This document shows positions 30,691 through 42,269 of a stretch of 64,000 nt of DNA, piece after piece; the stretch's first letter is position 1; each line of letters starts with the position of its first letter. A program made the position numbers and the translations under genes. This stretch comes from Pseudoips prasinana. Taxonomy: Eukaryota > Arthropoda > Insecta > Lepidoptera > Nolidae. Location of the stretch: the NCBI GenBank assembly GCA_951640165.1, contig OX621263.1, positions 5,044,501 through 5,108,500 on the forward strand, written 5' to 3'. Under the pieces are notes generated by a model that saw only the letters and a list, made by a program, of their open reading frames with translations, was not told the DNA's origin and did no database searches.

Positions 30691-31179
30691 TATTAAACAA
30701 GATATAATGAAGCATCTATAAACGAATCTCATCTAAGTTCCAGAATTAGTTATTCTGTTGTTTTTAATTATTAATTTTGTTTTTGTATTTTATCGTGTAT
30801 GGGTCTCAATTAGTTACTCAAAATAAACATATTTTATTTTATTTATTTTAAGCTTAGAATTCGTAAATCTTTCCAAGTTTTAAGCTAAGACATACTGCGA
30901 AATGAGATTCATTCACCATCTGTAAAAGTTCATAGTCCTCTCAAGGATCTCCAAATCTAAGATTAAATAGTAAAGTGGAAAGTGACAGAACAATATGTAA
31001 ATAACATTATTTAGTTGTTGCTGCGTCATTGAACCAATTTGTAGCGGCCATCTTGTATTGATTATGGCACAGAGATGCTGTGGAGACGACTTTTATTTCT
31101 GCTATTCGTATAGAGTTTACTGAAGAATAGTATATTTTAATTTGATTATAAATTGATTGGCGTGATTATCCATTATCGA
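30691..31179. other. No recognisable gene
   Basis: AT-rich spacer. Confidence 0.45.
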
Positions 31180-31275
31180 TGATGGGGATCGAACCCACGC
31201 CCTCTGGCTTAGCAGGCACTAAGTACTAGTGTTAGTGATCCTGACTATTCCTGACTGCTTAGCCAGAGGTCGGGG
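31180..31275. repeat. tRNA-like SINE head with inverted arms
   Basis: Perfect 15-bp arms cctctggcttagcag (31201-31215) and ctgcttagccagagg (31255-31269) flank 39 bp. A B-box-like 'gggatcgaaccca' precedes the left arm in reverse. The arrangement parallels the inverted head at 14118-14198. Confidence 0.5.
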
Positions 31276-31316
31276 GTTCTCGTTGTAATTTACGTACAAT
31301 TTGTATGTTTTTAGAA

Positions 31317-31512
31317 ATATCATCATCATCATCATATCAGCCGAAAGATGTCCACTGCTGGACAAAGGCCTCCCCCAAAGATCTCCACAATTGCCGGTCT
31401 TGCGCTATCCGCATCCAGCGATTTCCAGCGACCCGCACAAGATCATCGGTCCATCTTGTAGGGGGCCTGCCCACGCTGCGTCTTCCAGTTCGTGGTCGCC
31501 ACTCGAGAACCT
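31317..31512 (-). repeat. RTE-type LINE 3' end
   Basis: On the minus strand the ORF end reads LEWRPRTGRRSVGRPPTRW, then WTDDLVRVAGNRWMRIAQDR, then EAFVQQWTSFG and stop, and is followed by a (TGATGA)n-like tail (31318-31330 in reverse). This is the characteristic C-terminus and tail of RTE-type LINEs in Lepidoptera. Strongly 5' truncated. Confidence 0.78.
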
Positions 31513-32006
31513 TTGTGCGGCCGCATTATTATTTAGAAATATATAAGTATGTTTATAGCAGTACAGGCCCTGCCTTGTTTGGGAGCAGATGGCAGTGTAA
31601 TAGTTGTACCAAGATAAAAGATAACTGGAAGTTCACATGATCTCCCCAGTCTATCAGATTGTGACATTGGATTATAAGGGAACGATAATACTTACATTTG
31701 TGTTTACGACAAAGAAGCCATTTCCTTTGTACCGTTGAGATTAACAGACGCAGCCAGAATATAAGGTTAAAACTACAAAGTTAAAAAACATGAAACGTCA
31801 GTCCTAAGAATCTGCTTTCCAAGTCGACTCTACTTTACCACAGTTTAGTGCCGTATTTAGAAAAGAAATGGGACAGTTTTGTACTGTCACTTGAGGAAAA
31901 GATATTTTTTTTAATCTGATTATTTAATTTCGCTTAGCTCAGCTTAAGTCATAAATACGGATGTATATGATGTACTTATCATATAAATAAATTCATAATA
32001 ACTGAT
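31513..32006. other. No recognisable gene
   Basis: AT-rich spacer; one short SINE B-like motif near 31570 ('gccctgccttgtttgggagc'). Confidence 0.4.
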
Positions 32007-32065
32007 TCATCATCATCATTACAGCTAAATAAGTCCACTGCTGGACAAGCCTCCCTCAAGAATCG
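32007..32065 (-). repeat. RTE tail scrap
   Basis: 'catcatcattacagctaaat' then 'gtccactgctggacaagcct' is the last 60 bp of the RTE-type tail. Confidence 0.6.
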
Positions 32066-32154
32066 TCTTGGGGGGATATGCCATAATCGCCACGCTATAT
32101 ATATATGCCATAATAACTGATTACACAAGCTGAAAAACCATGCTATGTTTGATT

Positions 32155-32335
32155 TCTCTAATGTGGGAGAGAGCCTGCTCGCAGTTGGAGAAAGCTTCGA
32201 GGCGGCAGCGACGGCGGCACGGCGCAATAGGAAGGCACCAATGGTCAAGAAAAGTCCACGGCAGGTTAGGTTTAGTCGATGCGAGTGCAAAGTCCAGGCA
32301 TTCCCTTTGACTTAATAAAAGAAAAAGGAAAAAAG
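32155..32335 (+). repeat. R1-family 3' tail, diverged
   Basis: 'gaaaagtccacggcaggtta' and 'ggtttagtcgatgcgagt' match 47598-47630, followed by a deletion of the stem-loop, then 'aggcattccctttgacttaa' and an A-rich tail. Confidence 0.6.
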
Positions 32336-32534
32336 TTATCTTTCATGCGTTTAAGCTTGAATTCGAAGCTTAACCTTGAAATCGAATATTTAGCTTAATT
32401 AGTTTTACCTTGTTGCATCAATTATTGTATGAAATACCAAACGCGGGAAGGCACTGTGTTTTGTAACACAGGCTTAATCACAGGATTTAGGGACTGCAAC
32501 TACATTGAACCATATATTTATGTGAGTACAGATT

Positions 32535-34240
32535 ATGTATAAAATAATATGCTTAGTATGTACGCCAATGCGCACTGTGTTTTATAATTATATTCATGAC
32601 AATATACGCTGGTCCATAGAAGTGTCGATTAATTTTGTAGGCAATAGACATTTACCTCCAGATGCAAACATTTCTTCAAGCTTGTTCTTACGTCCATGCA
32701 CCGAATCTGAAATTCATCGGGTAATTCAAAGCTTAAATAATAAGAGGTCTGTTGGGTATGACGAGATATCCACCTATATACTGAAAGCATGTGCTTCAAC
32801 AATATCATTTATACTCTGTCATCTAATCAACATGTCCCTAAGTGAAGGAATATTTCCAGATAAGCTTAAATTTAGTATCATCAAACCGTTGCACAAAAAA
32901 GGTAGCAAATCAGATCTAAATAATTACAGGCCAATCACTCTCATCCCCATATTTTCCAAGATATACGAAAAAATTATGCACAGTAGACTCATTCAATTTC
33001 TCAATAAATACAATATTATTAATAATGAACAAAATGGTTTTCAAAAGGGCAAATCAACAACATTAGCCGCTTACTCTCTTATTCGAACAATCACAGAAGA
33101 AAACATAGACAAAAAGAAATCAGTTACGGTTGTCTTTCTTGATATGAATAAAGCTTTTGACCTTGTAGACCATCAAATCTTGCTAAATAAGTGTGAGCGT
33201 TACGGTATAAGAGGGCCTGGCCATAGCTGGTTAAAAAGTTATTTATATGACAGAAGGCAATGCATAGAAATATCTCGTATAAATGAAGAACTTGTATCAA
33301 CTTGTTATAGATGTCCTTATGATTTCAACAGATCTGGAGTGCCACAGGGCAGTATCCTCGGTCCTCTCCTATTTCTTTTGTACATAAATGACTTGCCTAC
33401 AGTAACAACTCAGAAATGCGTACTATTTGCGGAAGAGACCTCGAATCACGAAGCTACAGTTAAAGTAGCACTAGATAATATTTTTCAATGGCTCCCAGAA
33501 AACAAACTTAGCGTAAATGTATCGAAAACTAAATTTGTGCAGTTCAGTAATTATAAATTAAAACCAAAACAGATACATCTATCTTTAAACGGGGAAACAA
33601 TTGAAAAAGACAATAAAATATGATTTCTAGACTGTAGATGAAAATTGATATAAAGATTGAAAATTGCACCTGACGAAGTCATATAAATAAATTATCAGAA
33701 AAATTAAATAGTTTCGTATACGCCTTAAAACAATTACGCGAAACAGCGAACGAGAATGGAACGCTGAGTGCTTACTATGGTTATGTTAGCTCTGTTCTTA
33801 GGTACGGCTTACTTCTATGGGGAAATGCCAGCGATATAAATCATATTTTCATTGTACAAAAAAAATGTTTAAGGGCGATATGTGGTGCTAGTCCTTTTGA
33901 CAGCTGCCGGCCTCTTTTTAAGAAATTGCATATTTTGACTTTGGTATCTATGTATATACTTGAAGTTTCTATGTTTGTCAGAAACCACTCGTACTTATTT
34001 TCCAAGGCAAGCGACGATAGCAGATTTCTTAAAAGGGATCCAACAAAATTAAGAGTAGAGTGGTGCAGAACTACTTTACATTATAAAAACAGCCACAGTA
34101 CGGCAATAAAGGTTGACAACCACATTTCCAAAACTTTTAGAGAATTACCCTTAGGGCTTTTTAAGATTAAATTAAAAGAATGGTTGATTCATGAATGTTT
34201 CTATACACTAAATGAGTTTCTAAGTCGCAAGACAAACTAA
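32535..34240 (+). pseudogene. Reverse transcriptase with altered active site
   Basis: The first open stretch (362 codons) has NNKRSVGYDEISTYILK, NYRPITLIPIFSKIYEKIM, NGFQKGKSTTLAAY, FLDMNKAFDLVDHQILLNK and SGVPQGSILGPLLFLLYIND, the normal order for CR1/jockey-type enzymes. At the catalytic YADD position it reads LFAEETS, so both aspartates are replaced. A stop at 33621 and frame changes follow. The thumb continues as YGLLLWGNASDINHIFIVQK (about 33807) and the last open part 33926-34240 ends near NEFLSRKTN. Dead copy. Confidence 0.8.
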
Positions 34241-34530
34241 ATTTATTTTTACTTTTATTATTAAGAACTTTTATCATTAAGAAATTTTATTATTAGGTTT
34301 TTAAGAAGTTGTACTAAAATTAACTAAATATTATTGTATTGTAACATTTATTTAATTGTGCGATAATTTTACTTTTTAATTTACTTTAATACTCTAACAT
34401 GTAATAGTACCTAAGTCCCTTAATATTCGCATGCCCACTAAGGGTAGATGTCGGAACCTACAAAACAATGTACCTACTTACCATCTTTGTGACCATATCT
34501 GAAGCGAATAAAGATATTATTATTATTATT
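32535..34530 (+). mobile_element. 5'-truncated CR1/jockey-group LINE
   Basis: It holds a reverse transcriptase gene remnant and a 3' untranslated region ending 'gaagcgaataaagatattat' with an (ATT)n tail at 34515-34530. The endonuclease is absent. The 5' junction is not visible. Confidence 0.75.
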
Positions 34531-34547
34531 ATAGTGTCGTAGTCGTA

Positions 34548-34682
34548 CAGACGCCAGCACATCCAGCTACTCCAATCTGTAAAATTTCCCCAATTGAAAG
34601 TGAACCTTATGCTTATGTGATAAAGTTGAAAATCTATAAACGAAATTTGATGGATTGGAGTAGCTGGATGTGCTGGCGTCTG
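34548..34682. mobile_element. Palindromic MITE family P, copy
   Basis: Ends cagacgccagcacatcca and tggatgtgctggcgtctg are perfect inverted repeats with TA outside. It is one of the best-preserved copies and lies about 18 bp after the LINE tail. Confidence 0.87.
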
Positions 34683-34856
34683 TACATTAATTAACATCCA
34701 AAATCCCTAACATTACAAGCTTGTAAAGAATGGAACTACTCACCACCTATCTCCGTTATTAGATCATGTGGATATGATTATTTTAAATTGCACTTGTTAA
34801 ATTTCACAATTAAATAAGAATTCGAAGTAAGTCTAAATGTTGAAAATTCATCACAT

Positions 34857-35085
34857 AGTGTAGCGCCGTTGCCAAACTAAACATTTTATTTAGCTTTACT
34901 TGTAAATTGTGACTGACACAATTTACAAATAAAGCTAAATAAAACGTAAAAAAAATATTTAACACAAATTCTACTCTACTACATCCCGATCACCATATTG
35001 AAATTGGAACGCTCATAGACAATGACGATGGTATCGATAGTCGTTTAGCATAAACATCGTTTAGTTTGGCAACGGCGCACTGTAC
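34857..35085. mobile_element. MITE family G
   Basis: The ends agtgtagcgccgttgccaaa and tttggcaacggcgcactgt are inverted. An inner pair 'tttatttagctttacttgta' / 'tacaaataaagctaaataaa' surrounds a short loop at 34890-34945. The right half recurs at 40500-40612. Confidence 0.75.
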
Positions 35086-35176
35086 ACAGCCACATACAGC
35101 CAGGCTTTATGTGTTAACTGTTAATTGTATTTTTAAACGCTGCCTTCGGCCTGTTGATCATAGTCGTGATTTAAGA

Positions 35177-35424
35177 CCTGGAATTCTACCGGCTTAGTCA
35201 CCGAACATCGTTTTCGTGAATGGCGTTCAAATAAATAAAGGTTAAAAATGACTTAATCGATCGTGAAATCGGCTTCAACGTTGACAATCGATTCCGTACC
35301 ATTTATTACTTCCCATGTGGTCACGGAAGCCGATTTAACGATTGATTAAGTCATTTTTAACCTTATTTATTCGAACGCCATTCAAGAAATCGATGTTCGG
35401 CGACTTAGCCGGTAGAGCCCCTGT
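35177..35424. mobile_element. Fold-back MITE family K, copy 1
   Basis: Arms of about 95 bp: 'accggcttagtcaccgaaca' ... 'ggttaaaaatgacttaatcg' on the left and the inverse on the right, ending 'ggtagagcccctg'. Other copies: 57561-58064 (with a SINE inside) and 61529-61768. Confidence 0.85.
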
Positions 35425-35636
35425 ACGGCTTAGTACCTACTTATCTTACAAAAGCTTAGATACATAGGGAGACTGTTCAATAATACCACGGATGGAAGGC
35501 CGCGGGAAGCCTTTACTAACATCCCAATTTGACTTTGTTTTGCAAAACAAATTAAAATACGATTGCCATTGTTTTTTGTTTGCGCCAAAGGCCAAATGAA
35601 GATTCCTGTTTTTCTTTTGATTATTTATTATTAAAT

Positions 35637-35945
35637 GGATGACTGCCTCGTTAGTCTTGCGGTAGCGTGTTCAACGCAGAAAAATAGATTTTGGGATTTT
35701 TCCGTAAAAATAAATTTCTCAGTATCAGCCCGAAGTCTCGAAGTTGGCGCTATTACACCCCCGTGCCTCGGAGAGCACGTAAAGCCATCAGTCCTGTACC
35801 TAACCTCTTTCTTTTCTTTATGGATGATGAGAGTGATGGAATAGAAATGCGCACACACTTGTGCACTATAATATGTCCTGCGCAATTGGCTAATCTCCAT
35901 TGAGAATGGCCGCCGTGGCCGAAATTCGGCCGAGAAGACATCATC
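35637..35945 (+). repeat. SINE family C, copy 2
   Basis: The head 'tgcctcgttagtcttgcggt' gives the A-box region; the B-box part is deleted. The body runs from 'gattttgggatttttccgta' to 'ggccgccgtggccgaaattc'. Open frames on both strands here are not genes. Confidence 0.78.
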
Positions 35946-36032
35946 ATCATTAAATGGATAAATAATACAAGTATGCTATATCTTCAAAAATCAAAATAAA
36001 CCAGTGAAGCTGTGCAGATGCAGATTTATACT

Positions 36033-37018
36033 TAACTAGCTGACCCGACAGACGTTGTCCTGTCTTAACGATGACTATTTAATTCGAATTGAGGTTTGAG
36101 ATATCTTTATTTTCTCATAAGAATTTACAGTAATTCACTTACATGAGAACGTTTAAAAAACATACAAACAAATAATAATCTTATCCTAGGCGTACATATA
36201 CTATGATCTAGAATAATTTCATTTAAAACGTTCAATTACAACTCATTCAATGACAACTCATTCAATGACAACTTTAGATAATTGGTTCAGAGATTAACAA
36301 AATGCAATATAAGGGTATTTGTATAAAAACAAGAAGCTAACAGTGCTAAGACGCACGGTCCCGTTTCACAGATAGGGCAGGGCGTAGCTAGAAGCGACAT
36401 GTAAACTAAGGTGCGCTCAGATTAGATGTTAAATAGTATTTAAGTATTTTTTAATTGGTATAATTAATAAAAATTGAATTTGTATAATTAATAAAAAAAA
36501 GTGTATTTATTATTCTAATGCTATATGATATACGCCATTTTACAGATGTACGGCCAAGTGAACTACAGTGGGGTGTCTTTCATGTATTGGAAACGAAAAA
36601 ATACGCCACATCGCCTCGTCGGGCATAGCGTCCCACTTTTAATATTAGGCGTAATGGCTCTGAACTAATCGTGATGTACACCAAGAATTTCAATTTTATC
36701 ACATCCTCTTTGATGATATTTGAGCACGCATTCTGTCAATTCTATGTCAAATGAAAAAAAATGTTAAAGATTAAAAAAGTTTATATTATCCAAAGCGCTA
36801 AGGTTAGATTAGAAATAATATTATGTGGTTGTTAAGTATTCTTAAATTTTCTTATTTTCTGCGCTATTTATTTAATTTTAGTCTTTTATAAGAACCTTCT
36901 CCTGACAATAACAAACACAACAAAAAAAGAAATAATGAAATCGGTCCAGCCGTTCACGCGTGATGGCGTGACCAAGGGAAATAGGGATTCATTTTTATAT
37001 ATATATATATTAGAAAAA
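36033..37018 (-). mobile_element. Probable Helitron-like or other dispersed element, about 1 kb
   Basis: It starts CTAGctgacccgacagac with a small hairpin 'gacag...ctgtc' and ends near 'ggtccagccgttcacgcgtg' plus a (TA)n run at about 36995-37010. Both ends are common lepidopteran repeat ends. The interior shows no ORF. Confidence 0.4.
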
Positions 37019-38436
37019 AGTATATGCTATGACGTACCTACGTATAAATTTTTTCGGCAATTCGACAAACTTTATCACGATTGATCAGCTCCTCTAACTT
37101 GAACGTAGTGTACGTGTTCCCACTACTCTTAGGGGAGTTTAAATATAATATGGCAGATGACAACCCTTTTTTTATCTTGGCCATTACATTTATTAGTTTA
37201 TGAGGCTTTCGCTGCTTCACAGGCAATAGAGGCGAACGGAGGCTCATGCCGTCAAACAAATAGCACTACAAACTAAGTTAAATACTAATAACACCCCCGT
37301 TTGGAGTTCGAACCTCGGTTCAGTGCAGGTTAGCTAGGGTAGGTTCCTCAGCGGCGAGGATCGCTTTGGCCCCTTAACGCGTCATCGGTTATCCCGTGCA
37401 AGTGATCACACCCTCTCTTATAATTCTGTCCTTTTGCTTCAGCGGCCCCCTGAGCTGTGGCCCGAACCCCAAAAGGGTGGCCTCGGGTATTAGTCGTTTA
37501 ATTTAAGCTACTGGTTAAGAGCCTTCGGCGCTAGCCAAATGCTCATTGCCTTAAATTCTTTAATTTTAATATTGTACAACTAAATTTCAAAATAATAGAT
37601 TAGTAACTTGTTATTTATTTTAGGATTTAAGAAAATATATCTGATAAAACCGACCGCACGGACGGACTAATAAATTTTTTGTAATTTTTATACTGTATTC
37701 GACTATGTTTATGTACCTACTGCATTGTGAACTTGACAAGTACAAGTGTATGTTAATACCTAAAGTGCTGAATAAATTAATTATTTCATTTCATTTCATT
37801 ACTCACGTGGATATGCGTGAGAGGGTCGGATTTTAGGGACATTTGCGGGCCACTCGTACAATTGAAGTTTGGAGGTGATGTGTGTAAAAAAAGTTTCGGT
37901 CACAATTCTTTTAGTGAATGCAACTAAGTACCTATTAGCTATGGTCTTTTTAAGAAGCATCTATTAGATTATGGTATTAAACCCATTATAAAGTCCTTTT
38001 ATTGGACCAAATCCCGTGTTCATGCCCGCTTGAGTATGTTTCGCCGGACCGTCTCAACTGGGTCGTGTTGAAACCGGTAGTAGATGAACCCACTGAGTTT
38101 GTTTCGCTGGGTCTTCTCAGTTGGGGCGCATTGGATCCGGTGGTAGCATTAAAGCGCGACCGTCGTTATTAACACAAGGTCCGTCATAATAATAATACCT
38201 TAATATAGGCAGAACCATTGACAACATGTAGTAAAAATATTAGACTTAAACTAGATAATTAAACATAATCTCTTGACAATAACTTGATACGAGCTTGCTA
38301 AATATTTATGTTTTTATACAATGTGTACCTAAATATCTATGTTACTAGAAATAATAATGTATACAACTATATTACTGCAAACATGTTCTGACTATTTACA
38401 AGGGCTTTATTAAAGCGAACGTGAATTAAAAAAAAA
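37019..38436. other. No recognisable gene
   Basis: A minus-strand 73-codon frame at 37038-37259 (basic, no domain) and a moderately GC-rich block at 37330-37540 are the only structure. 37990-38170 ('gtttcgctgggtcttctcag') looks like a dispersed repeat, not identified. Confidence 0.4.
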
Positions 38437-38621
38437 TACTAGCTGTAGGTACACCGCGGTTTTAAACGCGGTAAATTTTTAAAAATTATAGCCTAAGCGT
38501 TAATCTAGGGTGTCAGCTAACTCCATACCAAATTTTATTGAAATCGCTCCAGCTTTAGACGTGAAGAAGTGACAAACATACACACTCACAAACTTTCGCC
38601 TTTATAATATTAGTGTGATTT
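38437..38621 (-). mobile_element. Short non-autonomous Helitron
   Basis: It begins CTAGctgtaggtacaccg with hairpin 'accgcggttttaaacgcggt' and ends 'ctttcgcctttataatatta' + gtgtga. The second end is the same as that at 53805-53825 of the helicase-bearing Helitron, so both termini are present in 185 bp. Confidence 0.72.
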
Positions 38622-38859
38622 TTGGAACGAAGTTCCTTATTGCGTGTTGTGAAAGGGGGCTAGACGGAAAAAATTCTTACGAAAAGTTGTCAGGACACTT
38701 TTTGCAGCTGTGCGGCGTGCGCATGTTTCTCTGTCTGTCTCTCTCTCTCTCTTATAGAAAGCAAGCCAGATATTTTTTCATTTCTATTTCGCATTGAACA
38801 GTGTGGTGTCGCGATGATTTTTATTGTTGAGTGTATACATAATCTATACATCTATACAA

Positions 38860-39168
38860 ATAAATAAAATTGGAGTGTCTGTTTGTAATATTGAAATAAC
38901 CGGGTTTTACTACATAAATATGAATATATATACGGTACATACACCAAAATAACATTTTTTACAATTTTTGTCTGTCTGTCTGTCTGTTTGTTCCGGCTTA
39001 TCTCTGAAACGGCTGGACCGATTTTGACGGGACTTTTATTGGCAGGTAGCTGATGTAATAAGGAGTAAATTAGGCTACTTTTAATTTAGAAAAAGTCATT
39101 TATTTAACAAAAAAACAAAAAAAAACTAATTAACACGCGGGCGAAGTCGCGGGCACAGCTAGTAAATA
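38860..39168 (+). mobile_element. Non-autonomous Helitron, family H2
   Basis: From 'ataaataaaattggagtgtc' through 'ggctggaccgattttgacgg' to the 3' hairpin 'cgcgggcgaagtcgcgggca' and CTAG at about 39165. A reverse-oriented relative is at 39975-40309. Confidence 0.68.
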
Positions 39169-39219
39169 ATAAGAAATAACTTCGTTCCATCCGCGTGACC
39201 CTTGACACCTCTCAAGTTT

Positions 39220-39380
39220 TTTTTGTATAAGGCAGGGGGAATACTTACGCATGTCACAAGCAAAAAGTGTCTGCGGGTGGGTAATTCGGACTCGCACCGA
39301 CTAAACCTAACCTGCCGTGGACTTCTCTTGGCGCCTGACGGGAGGAGACTCGGGTACGCGGGTATGCTGCTCCGGTAATA
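39220..39380 (-). repeat. R1-family 3' tail
   Basis: 'ttttgtataaggcaggggga', stem-loop half 'aaaaagtgtctgcgggtggg', 'ggactcgcaccgactaaacc' and 'ccgtggacttctcttggcgc'. 5' truncated. Confidence 0.78.
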
Positions 39381-39419
39381 TTAAAGCCTAATATTTAGAG
39401 ATGTGATAAGCCTGTTGTA

Positions 39420-39555
39420 CAAACGCCAGCACATCAAGCTACCCCAATCTGTCAAATTTCCCCAATTGAAAGTGAACCTTATGCTTTTGTGATAAAGTTG
39501 AAAATATATTAAAGAAATTTACACAGATTGGAGTAGCTGGATGTGCTGGTGTCCG
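39420..39555. mobile_element. Palindromic MITE family P, copy
   Basis: Ends caaacgccagcacatcaa and ggatgtgctggtgtccg with TA outside; inner 'ccccaatctgtcaaattt' arms kept. Confidence 0.82.
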
Positions 39556-39582
39556 TACATAAAATGTCTGTGGATTATGTAC

Positions 39583-39970
39583 AACTAGCTGTGCCCCGTG
39601 GTTTTATACGCGTTAATTTAGATTTTCCATTAATTAGCAACATGATTTACTATAAGCGTACTTACTTACTGCAATACGTGTATATAATCATCTACCACTT
39701 GAAATTAACAACTTGATGGTAAAATGTTAAAATCTTTGCTAAAACGATGGCTATTGCACAATGTATGTTATGATCTCAAAGAGGTTTTTGCTTAAAATTA
39801 CAAAAATACCGTGTTATTTATCTGTTGTCAAGAACTTCGTTCTGCCTAACAGTAGATTCTTTAATTTTTAATTATGATGATACGTACTTAATTTCATTTT
39901 ATTTTGACTTATTCCAAATTATATTTTATTGACAATAATTGTAACAACAATAACTAAAATAAACGTAGCG
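39583..39970 (-). other. Helitron 3' scrap and spacer
   Basis: 'ctagctgtgccccgtggttt' at 39584 is a Helitron family H1 terminus. The remaining sequence is AT-rich and not recognised. Confidence 0.45.
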
Positions 39971-39974
39971 TAAG

Positions 39975-40309
39975 TTACTCCTTATTACATCAGCTACCTG
40001 CCAATAAAAGTCCCGTGAAAATCGGTCCAGCCATTTCAGAGATTAGCCGGAACAAACACACAGACAGACGGACTAAAATTGTAAAATAAAATATTTTGGT
40101 TTATGTACCGTATATATATTCATATACATGTAATAAAAATGGTTATTTCAATATTATAAACAGACACTCCAATTTTATTTATATGTAACGGACTAAAATT
40201 GTAAAATAAAATATTTTGGTTTATGTACCGTATATATATTCATATACATGTAATAAAAAATGGTTATTTCAATATTATAAACAGACACTTCAATTTTAAT
40301 TATATGTAT
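39975..40309 (-). repeat. Helitron H2 relative with 120-bp tandem duplication
   Basis: 'ccgtgaaaatcggtccagcc' is the reverse of the H2 interior at 39010-39030. The block 'ggactaaaattgtaaaataa'...'atatgtaac' at 40070-40189 is repeated at 40190-40309 with only a few differences. Confidence 0.78.
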
Positions 40310-40499
40310 AGATTAAGATAGCATAGGAATAAATAACTGTATATCATTTAAATTGTTACCTATAACATCTACATTCTGTACACCAGTACTGCTAATAAAA
40401 TCGTTTATGTCTGTCTATTTCTCAACTAAACTATCTATATTCTGTACACAGTTCTGCTAGTAAAATTATCAATGTCTACAATTTCAGCCTATTTCTCAA

Positions 40500-40612
40500 C
40501 TCCACTAAATCTTGATCACCATTTAAAATTGGAATGCTCATAGACAATGGCGATGGTATCTATAGGCGTTTAGCATAAACATCGTTCGGTTTAGCAAGGG
40601 CCCACTGTATAC
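40500..40612. repeat. MITE family G, right half
   Basis: 'ttggaatgctcatagacaat' to 'ttagcaagggcccactgtat' matches 35005-35085. Before it, 40365-40428 and 40429-40501 are a diverged direct repeat ('ctatttctcaact' ends). Confidence 0.68.
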
Positions 40613-40626
40613 AGCCAGGCCTTTCA

Positions 40627-40795
40627 TTTTTTTTTAAAGACAAGTCCCGCTCTAGCATATCTAATCCCTGTGTCGCGGGGTACTTTACAAACATATAATA
40701 GACGGACACAAATTACATCCAGACATAGAACAACTATTGGGTCACACAAATAGATGTTCGGCGGGGGACTCGAACCCTCTAGCCGCTGCGGTTTT
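40627..40795 (-). repeat. SINE family E, copy
   Basis: In reverse: 'tgtcgcggggtactttacaa', 'cacaaattacatccagacat', B-box 'ggactcgaaccctct' and head 'agccgctgcgg'. Others: 43811-47782, 54290-54480 and 55586-55735. Confidence 0.75.
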
Positions 40796-40839
40796 TAGCT
40801 GCCATCTTCCATTTTCTTAACACGATAACAAGTAACTAG

Positions 40840-41005
40840 GCTCGCGGTTAGTCCATAGATGGGTGACCGCCAAAGTGGTTTTAATGACACGTTAAGCTGT
40901 CGGTCCCGGTTGTAGTCATTAGACAACAGTCGTTAAGCCATGTCAGAGGCCTACTGGGCGGCTTGAACAACTCTGACACTAGAGTAACCACTGCCCAAGT
41001 TTGAA
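40840..41005 (+). repeat. Repeat with 5S rRNA-like segment
   Basis: 'cggttagtccatagatgggtgacc' region (GATGGGTGACC) resembles the internal promoter end of 5S rRNA, followed by 'taagctgtcggtcccggttg' and 'aagccatgtcagaggcctac'. A reverse copy lies at 53940-54175. It may be a SINE with a 5S-derived head. It is not a 5S gene: the rest of the 5S sequence is missing. Confidence 0.45.
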
Positions 41006-41344
41006 CTATCTTGTTTTCAGAATCGGTTTAAATTTATATGGTGGCTGTTTTTATTATTATTTTTTATTAAACACAGAAACAAAAAATAATACAATGTATG
41101 TTTGAAAAGCATGTACATAGGCGAGCTTGGCTTATTAATCAGTTTTCTTACAGCAAACCAAACTCACAGGAAGTGGTGTTGAAGGGTACAATATTACCAA
41201 AATTTTTGTAAGTTAACACGATATATATGATTATCTGCTACATCTGCTACAACGAAGTTCAACCATTTGGACTCAATGGACAAACTTACCTACTATTGTA
41301 GAAGTTACGAGCGTACAAAAATATATAAAAACTAAAACACCAAA
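41006..41344. other. No recognisable gene
   Basis: AT-rich spacer. Confidence 0.45.
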
Positions 41345-41590
41345 TCATCATCATCACTGCTGTACATAGGCCTCCCCCGAAGGTTTTTAACGTTGCCATT
41401 TGGAGAGGTTTGCCACCGCGTAGTAGTTTTGGTATGCGAGTTGGCGACCGTATTTAGGTGGTAGCTAGTACACAGGTGACACTGCTGCCCGACTACCTGG
41501 TGTACACCTTAGTCGCCTGTTACGACACCCACGGGATGACATGGGGTTACCCTGTTATTCTTTCTGAGCCCTAAACAACACGGCCACACC
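41345..41590 (-). repeat. LINE 3'-end fragment, related to 10346-10600
   Basis: 'tgctgtacataggcctcccc', 'aacgttgccatttggagagg' and 'gtcgcctgttacgacaccca' align with the fragment at 10346-10600. Confidence 0.6.
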
Positions 41591-41650
41591 AAAGTCAAAA
41601 TAAAAATGCCACCAAATCGGTCAGATCTATTTACTTGTTGTTTATTTAAT

Positions 41651-41836
41651 CATCATCATCATATCAGCCGAAAGACGCCCACTGCTGGACAAAGGCCTCC
41701 CCCAAAGATCTCCACAATTGCCTGTCTTGTGCTATCCACATCCAGCGATTTCCAGCGACCCGCACAAGATCATCGGTCCATCTTGTAGGGGGCCTGCCCA
41801 CGCTGCGCCTTCCGATTCGTGGTTGCCACTCGAGAA
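41651..41836 (-). repeat. RTE-type LINE 3' end
   Basis: (ATC)n tail, 'cccactgctggacaaaggcc', 'atcatcggtccatcttgtag', and the same RTE ORF end as 31317-31512. Confidence 0.75.
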
Positions 41837-41844
41837 CCAACATT

Positions 41845-41940
41845 TATCGCCCGCCTGGTTTCGAATACCAGCACCGTCTACCAATCCGGGGTATGCGCCC
41901 TGCGTGATACTACGAACGATGCGCATTGGCACATCAAATT
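41845..41940 (-). repeat. SINE family F head
   Basis: 'ctggtttcgaataccagcac', 'accaatccggggtatgcgcc' and 'actacgaacgatgcgca' match 16358-16455. It separates two RTE tail fragments. Confidence 0.5.
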
Positions 41941-41947
41941 GAAGCTG

Positions 41948-42060
41948 TGCTAGGAGTGTCCAACTTGTAGGGGGCCTGCCTTCCATCTTCCGGTTCGTGG
42001 TCGACACTCGAGAACCTTTCTGCCCCACCGGCCGTCGGCTGGACGATCTATGTGCCCACT
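41948..42060 (-). repeat. RTE-type LINE fragment
   Basis: 'gtccaacttgtagggggcct' then 'tcttccggttcgtggtcgac' and 'ccggccgtcggctgg'. It extends slightly further 5' than the neighbour at 41651. Confidence 0.6.
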
Positions 42061-42269
42061 ATTGTTTATTTACTAAATCAAAATTGGAATCGTTTTCTTT
42101 TAGTAGTAGTATGAGGAATTATTGGAGTACAAACGTCATTTTATGGATTCTAGTTTGATTTTCTTTTTCACACGTGGAGAGCGAGGCAGTCTCTTGTTAC
42201 TTTAGGTATAAGGTACAGCATTCTAGTGATTCGTTACATTTTTGATAATCTATATCTATACATGTAACT

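Noticed and set aside
40850..40880. 5S rRNA gene
   Set aside because: Only a short promoter-like segment matches; the remaining 5S sequence and its structure are absent.
41606..42028. Several overlapping short ORFs
   Set aside because: They are RTE-type and SINE F fragments; only the minus-strand RTE C-terminus is a real, though decayed, coding remnant.
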